Positions 12,470-23,199 of a stretch of DNA of 64,000 bases are shown piece after piece. The stretch's first letter is position 1; every line of letters starts with the position of its first letter. Below the pieces are notes generated by a model. It ran no database searches and was not told where the DNA came from. It was given only the letters and a program-made list of their open reading frames with translations. The stretch lies in assembly GCA_003313425.1 (NCBI GenBank), contig NHZP01000003.1, forward strand, positions 1-64,000, read 5' to 3'. Both the position numbers and the translations under genes were made by a program. The DNA is from Pseudopyrenochaeta lycopersici. Lineage: Eukaryota; Ascomycota; Dothideomycetes; Pleosporales; Pseudopyrenochaetaceae.

Positions 12470-15400
12470 TTATTTTAGATGTTTTTAATTACCTATTTAA
12501 GGTAGTCTTCCTATAGGTAGTTGTCTCGTACGACAACAGCAGCGGGGTTTAAGTTGTCAGTTTATTGTGATAGGAAGGGGTCTTCAGCAGCTAGTCTTAG
12601 CTTCTCTACATAGTACGATTTAGTTGTCTATAGTACATTAAGCTCAACCTAATAGAGGTCTCGTACGCAAGCAACTTAGTACTTTTTGCTTTTCTAGTTG
12701 AGTTTCTTACTTCTGCGTGTAGTTTGTACGTGCCTGAGGTCTAACTATACCTAGTCTCTAACCTTATACTTAGGAGCTAGGCGACGTGTCTTATTCGCCT
12801 GTGCTTCCTGTTGTTATTAAGCGTATATTATAGCTAAGATAGCCTAGTTAGCAGCTTATTTTAGCGTTTATATAATGCTTTCTACTTATTTGCTAGGGGA
12901 TGTTACTCTGTTAAGTAGGTCGCTGCTAGCTAATTTCCTAGGTAGCTCTAGGAAGGGCGAGTTTAGATAGCTGTGTAGAAGAAAGAAAAGAGAGACGCCT
13001 GTAGAGGAGTTTATATAAGTGTTTAGTATTAGCTTAAGGATTAGGTATAGCGTTACCTAGTTATTCTAGTTATAGTTATAAAAGATTTATCCAACTACTT
13101 TAATATTACTATTCGCGTGTTCTATAGTGCTGTCTGTTTATAAGTAGTAGGCTATTAATAGGTTCTTCTATACTCTTAAGAGTTTGCAGATTTTTCTCTA
13201 TAGTTTGCTTATAAATTGCGTGCCCTTATCTAATATAATAGACCTAGGGAGCTGTAGTAGTAAAAGACTTCTTATATAAATACGTAGGCTATATTATCTA
13301 CTTTAATCATCTTAAGTAGGATTAGTATTACGCCTTTACCTAGGCAGTCTTTAACTACTATTAAGTTAGTGTAGCTAGATAATAGTAGTAGACTAGTAAT
13401 AAAGTTAACTATTAAGTCTTACTACGTATAGCTAGGTACTAGTAACAGGCGTAGGTATCCATGCTTACTATCTCTCTATAAGGTGCTTTATCTACATAAG
13501 CTATAATTCTATACGAATTAGCGGACGTTTTTACTTATACCTAGCTAGTACTAGGTACTAGCTAGCGTGCGGTACGTTTCTTCTCTTCCTAGGTAACTTA
13601 TTTGCACAGCTAGATATACTTACTAAATAATTCCTGTACAAAGGGGTTTATTTTTAGGCACCTAGATCCTAGATCTCTATTAGAGCTTTCTCCCTAAGTT
13701 AATTGTGCAATCTCCTAGTAATATAGCAAGTTTCTTTATTATACTAGGTAGTGACCTAGCACCTAGCTTTATAGCGTTGTAGACTTCCTAATAGGTTAAG
13801 TTATCTTGTACAGCTTAGTCCTAGTATTTAGTAATTAAGTCCTTAAGAATTAGAGCTTTTAGTAGGGACTTAGCTATAATTAAGCTGTTAAGGGTTAACA
13901 TAGGGGTTCGTACGACCCCTATAACTATTATATCTTACCGTTAGGCTAGTGCTAATATAATAAACTCTCTGCTTACTAGGCGGCTGTTGTCTGTTCCTTA
14001 TGGTAGGTCCTAGTCTCTTCTAGATAGTGCGTCCGCTTAGGTGTTCTCCTTACCTAGATAGTACTATAGCTTTATATTATTAAACTATAATAAGTAAACT
14101 AACTATTATATATATTATTCTAGTATCTTTTACTTCTTTATAAAGTACTCTAGGTTCTTATAGTTAGTAATTACTTTAAATTCTTATACGCTATAGAGTT
14201 CTACGTCCTATTTATTTAGGTATATAATAACTACTAGCAACTCCTTATTATAAATTAGGTAGTTACTCTTATACGCTAGAAATTTCTTTAAAAAGTAAGC
14301 TACTATATAAAGAGTTCCTTACTTATCTTCTTATAATAGTACGCCGCCTATAGTAAAGCCTAAAGAGTTATATTCTACTATTATCTATTATTTAGGTAAG
14401 AAAGTAGTAAAGACTTTATCTACTAAGAATATATCCTTAAGAGCTTAAAAACTCTACTCTTATTCTATATCTTATAAGAATTTCTTTTCTTTTCTTATTA
14501 GCTATATAAGAGGCTCTACTAGTTAAGAGAAGTTTAAGATAAAGTATCTATAAAAGTTAGTAAACCCTAAGAATCTTTATACGCCTTTAACTATTATTAG
14601 GGCCTCCTATTCTTAAATAGCTTAGACCTTCTTAAAGTTTATAAATATACCCTTCTATACTTCTAGGATAAAGCTAAGGTACTTTATACGCTAAATATTA
14701 AACTTATATTTACTTAGTTCTAGGCGTAGTCCTACTTCTTATAAGCGATTTAATACTTTTTATACGTAGGTATAGTGCTAAGAGAAGGATCTTTTAGTAA
14801 AGATAAGGATATTATCTAAGTATATAGAGGTAAAGTTATCTAAGAAGTCTTGTAGGGCCTAGTTAATATACCTCTAGAAGGTACTTAGTATATTTACTAA
14901 GCTAAAGAGTAATACTAGCTACTCGTATAATCTAAATTATGTTTAAAACGCAGTTATCTATTCTAATCTTTTACTTATCTTTATCTTATAGAATACTATA
15001 GTAATGTCTAGCTTAGTATACTATATAGCTTATCTAATTTAGTTTAATATCTTACGTATAAGAGGTAGTAGGTAATAGTCCTTCTTAGTTAGGGCGTTAA
15101 GAGCTCTATAGTCTACACAGAATTATAGTCCTCCTCTTAGCTTACGTATAAATAGTATAGGTAAGGCTGCTAGTAAGCTGCTTATATAGATAAACCCTTT
15201 ATCTAAGAGGTCTAATAGCGTCTTCCTTAGTACTAAGAGTTTATCTCTTAATATTGCGTAGAGAGGTCTGTATAGTATCTCTAGCTTCTATCTATCTTTC
15301 TATTCTAACTCTATTACGTAGTCTTATTATAGGCCTTACTATAAGAGTAGCTTATTTCCTTCCTTAGGTAGGAATATCTTTAGATAAGGTCGTACGTAAG

Positions 15401-17318
15401 CTAGTAAGGCGTTATATATTTCCTATAGTATTTTCTAGACCTTTAAGCGTAGTACTTTCTTAATGTCTCTTAGGCTTATAGTAAAGATTTAAGTCTTACT
15501 ATAGCTTTATCTATAGTATTATATATAGTATTAGAAAGCTATAGCTAATACTAAGGTATAGCTGAAGTCTAGGGTAGCGTATTCTATACTACGTACAGTA
15601 ACCTTATATACTTTCAAGTATAGAAGTTTCTTCTCTGCGTTATTAACGCCTTTAATACTCTCTAACTAAGTCTTCTTAAGGATTATGTTATATTAGTAAG
15701 TAGTTAGGGTAACGTACACAGCTGTGTACTGCTATATTCCTCCTACGTCTAATAAAAATTTAGTAACGTACAACACTATACTCTTTTATTTATTTACCTC
15801 TTTAATCTTAATAGGGAGGATCTTAATACGTAGTAAGTTTAAGTCCCTTACGAGTTTCTTACTTAATAAATAGTAGGTGCAGTAACTGTTATTAATTATA
15901 GTAGTAGCTAGTTATACAGAATTAATAATAACATTTACAGATATAGGTTTTATAGTTACTAGCTATAGTAAAAGTAACCTTGTTATTTGTATAGGGTTTT
16001 AGACTTATACGGGCTCTAGCACACGACTTTGTGCTAGAGCTACTCTTTTCCCTTGTCTAAGGAGGATAGGGATTCTGTTGCTTATTTAGTAGTTATAGAT
16101 GTAATCTTTATAAGTTTTATAGGTTTATTAACCTGTCTCGTACGATAGCCTTCTTAGCTATTTAATAACTTTATCGTACACTAGGCTACTTAGTAGTCGT
16201 GCAGACCGCACCTTAAACAGGCGCTATTCTCTTTTCTTTCTTAGACCTATTTATGTGTTCCCTAGAATTCTTTTCTAAGTTTCGCACAGAGCTAGTAAGC
16301 TCCTATAGAAGTTATCTAGTCTATCTTATTATTATCTCTTTAGGTTATTAGTTAGCTCTACGTGTTGTACGCTTTACTTATATAGCTCTTACTTATAGTA
16401 ATTCTCTCTATAGCTCTTAAATTTTCCTAGGTTACCCTAGTCTGTTATATAAACTCTTTATACGTTTCTCTAAATAGTAGTTAATAACCTACTTAGGTTC
16501 TTAGCAGCTTACTGTTTAAGCTGCTCTTAAGATAGTTAATCTTCTAAATATAGCTTACGTTATCTAACCTAGCTTTAAGGAGCTTAAGGTTAAACGCTTA
16601 GATATAAGGGTTAAATTCTGTTCTTCCTTACTTAGTTATATAGAGGTATTTAAGGGCTTTCTCTCTTACTATAGGGTCCTTAAAGAAGTTATTAAGGTAG
16701 GACTATAGCTTAAGGAGGGATAGCGTTACTAGCCTATTTATAAGGTTTGTTACATATAGGCTAAGGGCGTTAAACGCTTAGCCTGTCGTACAAGTAATAA
16801 CGTAATTTACTCTACTGTTATTGTCTAGGTAGGCTGCACAGTCTCTGTACAGCTTTGCTTAGACCTTTATTTTCTATTAAAGATATTACTCGTGTGAGCC
16901 TTTCTTAAAGACTTCTATATTTAGTAGTCTTAGTTTCCTAATCTCTTGTACAGGAGAGTCTTACTATTCTGTTAAAAAAGGGGTAGAGACTGTGCGTGCT
17001 GTCTGTGCACTGCTTAATTCGGCGACTAAGTTCTTTAGCTCCTAAACTTGGTTCTGTAATAACTTATACAGCTAGCTCTACTGTTAACTAGCTAACTTAT
17101 TAAGGCTGTCTTGTAAGGAGTTAACTGTTACTAATAGATCTTCTGCTAAGGGTTAGTTATTGCGTAGTTGTTAGGGGTCGTGCTTATGCAACTGGTGTTG
17201 CTGAGGTGCGTGCTGGTGCAGCTGGTGTTGCTGCTGTCCTAAGGCTCCTGTTATCTGCATCTGGTGCTCTTATTGTTATAGCTCGTACGCTTGTTAGTTT
17301 AAGGGCCCTTAGTGTCCG
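12470..17318 (-). pseudogene. gypsy-A copy 1 gag-pol, RIP-inactivated
   Basis: Read on the minus strand. Gag begins near 17318 (MDGH), is Gln/His-rich (HQLHQHAPQQHQLHKH), and ends with a zinc-knuckle-like CLRCGLHDY near 16200. RT carries the FCVDYRAL block near 15120 and a YLDN variant of YLDD near 14820, consistent with G-to-A mutation. The integrase end carries RRQDTSPSSKYKV and DQVWLDLRHVQT (about 12800-12700), then a KLRLAAEDP block near 12580, typical of fungal gypsy C-termini. Frequent TAG/TAA codons abolish expression. The products would be the capsid and the replication and integration enzymes of the element. Confidence 0.8.
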
Positions 17319-17354
17319 TCCATTGTTTTTTTAGGTTGTTAATCTTTCTCCTTA

Positions 17355-17604
17355 TCTTATGGGCGAAGAGGCTTAGCTAATAAGTGTGCATTTATCCTAT
17401 ACTATAGAAGGAGAAAGATAGAGAAGAGGTTACAGGTATCCTTAGAGGATATATATATATGTTTGTACAAGTAAAGAGGAACGTGCTCCTCTAGCTACTA
17501 ACTTGTACGAGCTAATAAGAAAAGGGGGCAGAGGAGATTAAGGAGTTCCTTCCCCGTGCGATAGTAGCGAAGCCTCTCCTGCTCAAAGGGCGCAGCCCAT
17601 TACA
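17355..17604 (-). repeat. gypsy-A copy 1, 5' LTR
   Basis: 250 bp, much less mutated than the copy at 9521 at its TGTAATGGGCTGCG start. Gag begins within 40 bp of its inner end. Its outer flank TCATC forms the target duplication with TTATC at 9516. Confidence 0.85.
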
Positions 17605-17708
17605 TCATCATCTAATTCGCGTTGCATGCACGCGTTTTTGAGACAGGATCCACGATTGCCTAAGGAGGAAGAATCGGGGGCGATACTACGGTGCATCATA
17701 TACTAGGC

Positions 17709-17790
17709 AAGCTGTACGCTGGTAGAGGTGCTTAAACTTAGTGGGGTGCGGCGCTCGCTTGTGCGCGGCGCTCGCTTGTGGGACACGTTA
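17709..17790. repeat. Terminal fragment of a pogo/Fot element
   Basis: Matches the right end of the element at 33671-35067: GTGGGGTGCGGCGCTCGCTT, a second GCGGCGCTCGCTTGTG unit and the ACACGTTA end. Only about 80 bp remain, so it is a truncated end left downstream of the acetyltransferase gene. No transposase accompanies it. Confidence 0.7.
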
Positions 17791-17935
17791 ATCCATTCTA
17801 TAAATAGGCATGCCAAATAAGTAGGCTTCTGCAACAATAATCTTTGGTGGAACCAAATGTTCTTTATTATCAGGCCCTGATATCAAAAATTCCATCGCTT
17901 GCTGCGGGATCCCATGGTAAATGTGAGGGCAACAT

Positions 17936-18484
17936 TCAGTATTTTCTCAACTCTTTTGAAAAGATGGCAAAATGCAGATCGTCTCTTAGAACGTCTTCCC
18001 AGTCGCCATGGTATTGGTAGGGAAATGGAGTTGTCTCTCTGGTCTCCTGATAGCCCTGGCGCTTGTACCACGCAATTAGGTTGGCGCGCGTGTTGACAAC
18101 ATCGAATTTCATCCTAGCAGAGCCCCATTTATCCATGGCATAGTTTTCAGCGTAGGCAAGCACCTTGCGGCCCAAGCCTCGATTTTGATGATTGACGTCC
18201 ACAGCGAGCATACCAAACCATGCGCAATTTGTGTCGAACTTGCGTACGCTGCCGTGAGCCAATAGCGTTCCAGCTGAGTCTGTCGCTACATACACCGCGC
18301 AGTTGGGTTGGCAGATCTTGGCTTGAATCTGTTCAACGCTGGTGACGTCGATACTGGCATGGTCGGCAGATAGGAAGACCTGTGTGGTCTTGTCGTCCCG
18401 GAATGCCGTGTTAATGAGGCGCTCAAGCGCAACAGCATCATCTTCTGTGGCTAGACGAAACGTGAGGTTGTCAAAAGAGGCCAT
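17936..18484 (-). CDS. GNAT-family N-acetyltransferase
   Basis: 182-residue single-exon protein that would transfer an acetyl group from acetyl-CoA to an amine; the substrate is unknown. The fold core is visible: beta strands CAVYVATDSAGTLLAHGSV (62-80), motif A with QNRGLG at 100-105 (the Q/R-x-x-G-x-G/A pyrophosphate loop), and motif B NLIAWYKRQGYQ at 135-146. No signal peptide, so it is probably cytosolic or nuclear. I chose the ATG at 18484 (A at -3, G at +4) rather than the upstream ATG at 18574, because the extra 30 residues are low-complexity and contain a TATA-like box. It is flanked by transposon debris on both sides, and composition is normal with no RIP damage. A small-molecule or antibiotic acetyltransferase is as likely as a protein acetyltransferase. 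Confidence 0.85.
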   Translation of the reverse strand: MASFDNLTFRLATEDDAVALERLINTAFRDDKTTQVFLSADHASIDVTSVEQIQAKICQPNCAVYVATDSAGTLLAHGSVRKFDTNCAWFGMLAVDVNHQNRGLGRKVLAYAENYAMDKWGSARMKFDVVNTRANLIAWYKRQGYQETRETTPFPYQYHGDWEDVLRDDLHFAIFSKELRKY

Positions 18485-18532
18485 AGTAGCTGGTTTTGCG
18501 ATAATTTCTATACTACACTTGGTCGGCGATGG

Positions 18533-18543
18533 GCAATTATATG
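18533..18543 (-). promoter_or_regulatory. TATA-like box of the acetyltransferase gene
   Basis: CACATATAATTG on the minus strand, about 50-55 bases upstream of the ATG at 18484. Its position inside the longer ORF argues for the shorter protein. No other promoter element is recognised. Confidence 0.35.
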
Positions 18544-18599
18544 TGTAGTGGATGCTCCGGTCGGAGTTCGGCATTGTGGCCGTGCGTTCGGAATGCGCC

Positions 18600-19200
18600 C
18601 AGACGCTGTACTTAGATCAAAAGTCAATTCACGCGTTGGTAGCCTAGTAGACCGTGGAAACGTATGAGGATGATATAGCTCGGTGTTTTTCGGCTTGATA
18701 AGGCAGGTACATCAAAGTGCTACGCCAAAGCAGCTCTGTTACAAAGTTTAGAGATGATGGATGTTATACTTATTTTGAAGCCCAGAAGGTCGTATCTACT
18801 ATTCCCTTATTTTGCGATATTATACTAATACCTAGCTAGGCCAAATACTCTTCTCTAAATCATAATAAGTTTGTCAATAACCCACGAATGGTCCATTTAA
18901 TTGAAATAGGGCCAGTTTATCCTTAACAAGTATTATATACTTATTGATAAGACTCCAGTTGTCGCTGTTGCACGGGAGCTGTTAACACGCCCCCTAATAC
19001 CACAATAAATAGCCCCCTAATAAGCCTTTTCTAACTGCATAGGAGGTAGTACCTGCGCCATCCTTGGAGGTTCCCTTTTCCACCTTATTTGCTGTTTCAG
19101 CGTTGTTAACCTTGCCGCTTACGGTGGACCGAGGTGGACGGCGTAACGAGCCAGACAGCGTAACTAGCTGCCCCTCCTCAACAACAACAAAACTTCAACA
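18600..19200. other. Non-RIP intergenic sequence leading into a pogo relic
   Basis: Mostly ordinary composition. Two copies of CCCCCTAATA occur within 35 bases near 18990-19025. The last 200 bases, ending in an ACAACAACAA-type run, directly precede the pogo transposase frame and may be the element's 5' untranslated part. I could not find a matching inverted end. Composition shifts abruptly to RIP-type at about 19200. Confidence 0.4.
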
Positions 19201-19204
19201 AGCG

Positions 19205-20780
19205 ACACCTCTACTAATATAAGCTTAATTAAGGCTATAATTGCAGCTATAGAATTGCTAAAGCTAGGAGAGAAATTTAGTTATTAAGAAATTGTAAAAA
19301 CGTATTATTATAACTATATAACGCTTACGCGAAGATACTAAGTGTTGCAAACAACGCGCTGTGACCTGGGGTACGGTAGGCTTACGTGCGCGCTGACGTG
19401 GGAGCTTACCCTGGAGAGACACGTACTTATGTGTGCATTCACGGTCGCGCTCACGTGCACGCTCACGTGCAAGCTGATGGGCAAGCTCACGCAGGGGACA
19501 CCTGAAGGTAGACTCACGTGCGCGATCACGTGCGCGAGCACGTACGCGCTCACGCACGCGTACACGCTAATCACGCTCCTACCGTATAATGGCCCCTGTG
19601 ATAGGCCGTGCTCAGCTCCCCTTTATATAGCTGGCTCTCCTAAGCCTCCTAGATAAAACAGTAGTCTATCTCATAGATTACCTGGGTAACTGTTGCCAAG
19701 CTCTCCCTTTTTCTCCACACTAAGGAATATTAGGCTTACGCAATACTAAGGTAGAAGATTAATAAGCTCTTTACCTCTATTAAGAGTAAGAGCTTCTATA
19801 CTATATTAAACGCCTTATAAAGTAAGGCTTACACTCTACTAAGCTTATAATATAATACTTTAGCTTATAGATTATGAAAAAAGAGCTTAGCGTATACTAG
19901 GTTAATTATAATATTAAGAATTATATAGTTAAGCTTATCTTAAATTAGGTACCTAAGATAGATTAATGACGCTACTAAGCTAATTTAGGGGTAAAGTATA
20001 CCCTCTACTTTAATCTCTTACGTAATAAGATTAGCTAATATAATATTAAGTCTTATAATATATATAATATAGATAAGAAAAGCTTTATACTACGAGTAGT
20101 TACTAAGTTAAAGAGAGTATTTAGTAGGGGGCTAAATAAAGAGTATAAGATTAAGGCATATATCTAAGATAGTAGTTAAGAGTAAATAATACTGCTAGCC
20201 TGCGTATACGCTAATAAATCTAGTCTTATGCCTGCTCTTATTTATTAATTAGCTTTAAGCTTAATTTAAGACTTATAGTTATAGGCCTATAATCTTAAGT
20301 CTTATTAAGTCTTTTTTAGCTTTTTAACTTTAGAATAGACTAATAATAATATAGGCCTAGTATAGCTTAACTAGGTGTTTAGTTATAAGATAAAAGTAAA
20401 GGCGTACTCTTTTTATAGGCTCTTTATCTTTAATAGCTATAGATTTTACTTTATAATAGGTTTTATTAAGTACTATAATTAAAATAGGATCCTCTTTATA
20501 GTATATCTTTCCTACTTAACTTATATACTTTAACTACTAGAATATTATTATATTTAAGCCTCTCTTAATAGAAGTAATTAACTAGCTCTAAGGTAAGAGA
20601 CTAGTATAAGCTATAGTATACGTTATCTATAGTAGCTAGCAGGAAATCTTATTACTAAATACTTAAAGGCTAGGGTACTGCGTTAAATTTAAGGCTAGAG
20701 TAGAATAGGCTTTATATATCTACTTATAAATATATAGCTCGTAAACTTACTAGCTTATTCTAATCTTATAATTAGATATT
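19205..20780 (+). pseudogene. pogo/Fot-type DDE transposase, RIP-inactivated and split by a solo LTR
   Basis: Once the LTR at 19343-19719 is removed, one plus-strand frame reads an N-terminal psq-like helix-turn-helix (GEKFSY...), then a DDE domain. Its first catalytic block YNMDEKGF is degraded to NIDKKSF (near 20070). The AYIQDSSQE block follows (near 20155), then LLACVYA and ALIYQ (near 20200-20250). The second acidic block is lost (FNSYRF, near 20440). All changes are transitions of the RIP type. The enzyme would have mobilised a TA-targeting element; the terminal repeats are not identified. Confidence 0.7.
19343..19719. repeat. Solo LTR family X, copy 1, with 5-bp target duplication
   Basis: 377 bp from TGTTGCAAACAACGCGC to CTCCACA, flanked by CTAAG on both sides (19338-19342 and 19720-19724). 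TG...CA ends and a 5-bp duplication identify a solo LTR. The interior has many CACGTG and TCACGTGCGCG motifs, and a TATA-like TTTATATAG near 19622 may start transcription. The short ORFs on either strand are artefacts of the GC-rich repeats. Confidence 0.9.
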
Positions 20781-22080
20781 AAAGCTAAACTAGCTATAAA
20801 TCTTAGAGATAACTTAAATAACTTAGTTAAAGATAGTAAACTAATACTATAATATTACTTAGTATAATTTTATAAATATATTTTAAAATATATTATACTT
20901 ATATTATCTATTCTATAGCTTACTATTTATTTAAATATTAAGATTATAAATATTAATTACTAAATAAGGAATAAATACTATTTTATAACTATTAGGTTCT
21001 AATAGTTATGTTTTTTATAATATAGCTAGCTACTAGACTAGAAATTTTACTTAACTACTAAGCCTAAAGTACTCTTATATCTACTACTCTACTAGCTTAT
21101 TAGAATCTTAGAATAGCTTATTATAGTTAGATAATAATATTATAAGCTCTATTTATATCTAGCAATAGTTATCTAGTAAGATAGTTTGTTCTTAATTTAC
21201 TTATAGCTTAATATATAGCTATAGTAGTAACGCGTTTATTATTAAGATTAGCTTACTTTAACTAGTATATATAGGGTTAATTACTTTAACTATAAATATT
21301 ACGCACTTACTATTACTTTACTTTTAATAACCTAAAATACTATAGATACTCTTTTAATACTTCTACTTAGTAGTTACTTACTATAAGCTCTACTTTTTCT
21401 CTAATAATACTATCTTACTCTTTAAATAATAGTAATTCTATATTTATAGCTAGCGTATCTTTACATATACTAATAGTACTATTAGCCTAGCCTTCTGTTT
21501 ACTTAAGATAATCTAATATCTATTATACTTACGCTTTAGTATAAGTAACTTATAGCTAATAGTTTTTATCTTACTAAAGAACTTTTACTTCTTTAAAAAT
21601 TTAGTAGAAGTAGTACTTATAAGCTTTATTAATAAGTCTATTTATACTAATATACTATTCTAGAGTAAGTATATTAATTAAAAACTTAATAGTAGCTAAT
21701 CTATATAGCTTAAATTAATTATAAATAAATTTTACCTCTTTAAAGGATATACGCTGCTTCTTCTTTTACCTAGCTAAGTTATTAGCATTTTTTTGTTCTA
21801 TAGTAATTTCATATTAAGAAACTATAGTAAAAGGCTAAGTAGATAACTATTTATAGAAAATAGAAGGCTAATATAGAGCTATAAGCAGCTAAGCCTTCTA
21901 AGAATAAGGTTAGAGTTTATAAAGCTGTATTACTAGTATAAACTTCTACCTCTAAGGGTAAGTACTTCACGAAGCTGTGTTACTAGCATAGACTCTTTAC
22001 CCCTAGGGGTAACCTAACCCTACGCTAGTAGTACAGTTTAGAGACATAGTATCGTATTTAAATAGATAGAAGACCTCAAT
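20781..22080. other. RIP-mutated AT-rich sequence, no gene recognised
   Basis: Probably the 3' part of the pogo element that begins upstream. Dinucleotide CA/TG depletion is strong. I cannot assign a reading frame or find a terminal inverted repeat. Confidence 0.45.
21921..22011. repeat. Two 41-bp direct repeats, 50-bp period
   Basis: AAAGCTGTATTACTAGTATA at 21921 repeats at 21971 as GAAGCTGTGTTACTAGCATA. The second copy ends in the palindrome TTACCCCTAGGGGTAA; the first has RIP-type changes. They sit near the right edge of the RIP-mutated block. Confidence 0.7.
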
Positions 22081-22305
22081 TAGGTTTTCTATAATATGCT
22101 GGCGTTAAAATGTACTTACTAAGTAACTTATCTGCAGGCAGTATTTTTAGGAAGCTTGTTTGGTTCAACTTAGTCAAGTATATTACTATCCTAATCTCTT
22201 TTCTACTTCTAAAGTACTCTTCTACTCTTCCTTATATTAGCACCGACTCGCATGACTTGAGTACAAAGTCTATTGACAAAGTCTGATGTGCACACCTTAT
22301 ACTAC

Positions 22306-23034
22306 TCAAGTAATAGTCTTCAACAATCTACTATCCCTATTGATAGCAGGATCCTCAAGTCGGTGCAGAAACCCTATCAAAATTCGGTGCACAATCATTT
22401 CTCCTGGACCGAGATCGGTGCGGGCATTGAAATCCATCTTTAGACTGCCAAGTCCAGTTTCTCCAGCGACACCAGTGGGATACATCTCCGCCGCAATACC
22501 TAACTCTGCAGGTCCATCGATCAGAGATGTGTAATATATCGGTCCCTAAGAGAAATTAGTACTTGTGGAGAGGACGGTCTGAGTAGAGTAGATGAGATAG
22601 TAAAGGCTTACTTCGACTGTTTCTGCTCCTGCACTTGCTGTTGTGTAGTGATCCAACGTAAAAACGGTCTCTTTTTTGTCGTCGCCTTCTTCGTAGAAGC
22701 CCTCAATATACCCAATCGTGCCGACAAAGATAATCGCCGCGCCGCTTTCCGGGTATTTGAACTCAAAATCAATGCTGAGCGTGCATGTGACTGGGCCGGG
22801 TGAGGTGTTGCTATTGTAGACAAAGCTGCTAAAGTCCGCATAGGTAGTTTCCGATTTGCCAGGCTCAATAGGCTGGGGTTCGTAAGTTCCGGAAGGACAT
22901 CCACTACCCTCAAGGACGCTGAAAGAGGTGATGGTACCATTCACGGTGACAGCATCGGGAGGTAGAAACTGGCGGGGAGATATGGAGCGTGCCTGTCCGA
23001 GAGCGGCAAGAAGGAAGAAAGTTCTAAAAAGCAT
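22306..23034 (-). pseudogene. Secreted DUF4360-like protein with an in-frame TAG
   Basis: The first 162 codons encode a signal peptide (MLFRTFFLLAALGQARS), then a small beta-rich extracellular domain with Cys46 in GSGCPSG and Cys84 in TCTLSIDFEF. This arrangement resembles the fungal DUF4360 family; function is unknown. A TAG at 22546-22548 stops the frame, yet it stays open for another 79 codons to a TGA at 22306, with a segment (GSLKMDFNARTDL) resembling the end of that family. The TAG is compatible with one C-to-T change of CAG, but an unrecognised intron or a genuine short form cannot be excluded. Composition is otherwise normal. The neighbour to the left is a RIP-mutated transposon, so leakage of RIP is possible. 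Confidence 0.6.
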
Positions 23035-23122
23035 TATGGAGGCTGATTTGGTACTGATACTGGTACTGAGTTGTGAAGATTGTTTGAACCGACCTGATGC
23101 TCAGATTCAGACCGCTTGCCCT

Positions 23123-23132
23123 CTTTTTATAT
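23123..23132 (-). promoter_or_regulatory. TATA-like box of the DUF4360-like gene
   Basis: GAATATAAAAAGAG on the minus strand, about 90 bases upstream of the ATG at 23034, a usual distance for a fungal core promoter. Confidence 0.4.
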
Positions 23133-23199
23133 TCTATCAATTGCAAAAGGATTTGGGGTTATCTGGTCAAGGAAAGTTTCCGCAACAAGAGGTGACGTA

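Larger units (their letters stand above)
9521..17604 (-). mobile_element. Complete Ty3/gypsy retrotransposon gypsy-A, copy 1
   Basis: Two 250-bp LTRs (9521-9770 and 17355-17604) bound an internal region read on the minus strand: gag, then protease, RT, RNase H, integrase and the characteristic C-terminal domain. The flanks are TTATC (9516-9520) and TCATC (17605-17609), which match as a 5-bp target duplication except for one C-to-T change of the RIP type. A Tc1/mariner element (11061-12411) is nested near the 3' end. Removing it leaves about 6.7 kb, a normal length for a fungal gypsy element. Coding capacity is destroyed by TAG/TAA codons. Confidence 0.85.

Noticed and set aside
17883..18548. 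ORFs antisense to or shifted from the acetyltransferase, and likewise around 22608-22940, 28265-28558, 29764-30371 and 55962-56393
   Set aside because: Shadow frames of the real coding sequences; no domain or codon logic of their own.
18484..18574. 30-residue N-terminal extension of the acetyltransferase
   Set aside because: Low-complexity, contains the TATA-like box, and the GNAT fold starts after the ATG at 18484, which has the better context.
19264..19656. ORFs of 78-104 codons on both strands of LTR-X, also at 25454-25853, 53027-53347 and 63505-63891
   Set aside because: They follow the repeated TCACGTGCG units in several frames at once, give Arg/Ala or Leu/Thr repeats, and break differently in each copy; they are by-products of the GC-rich array.
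21921..22011. CRISPR-like direct repeats
   Set aside because: Only two units, imperfect, in a eukaryotic genome; a simple tandem duplication explains them.
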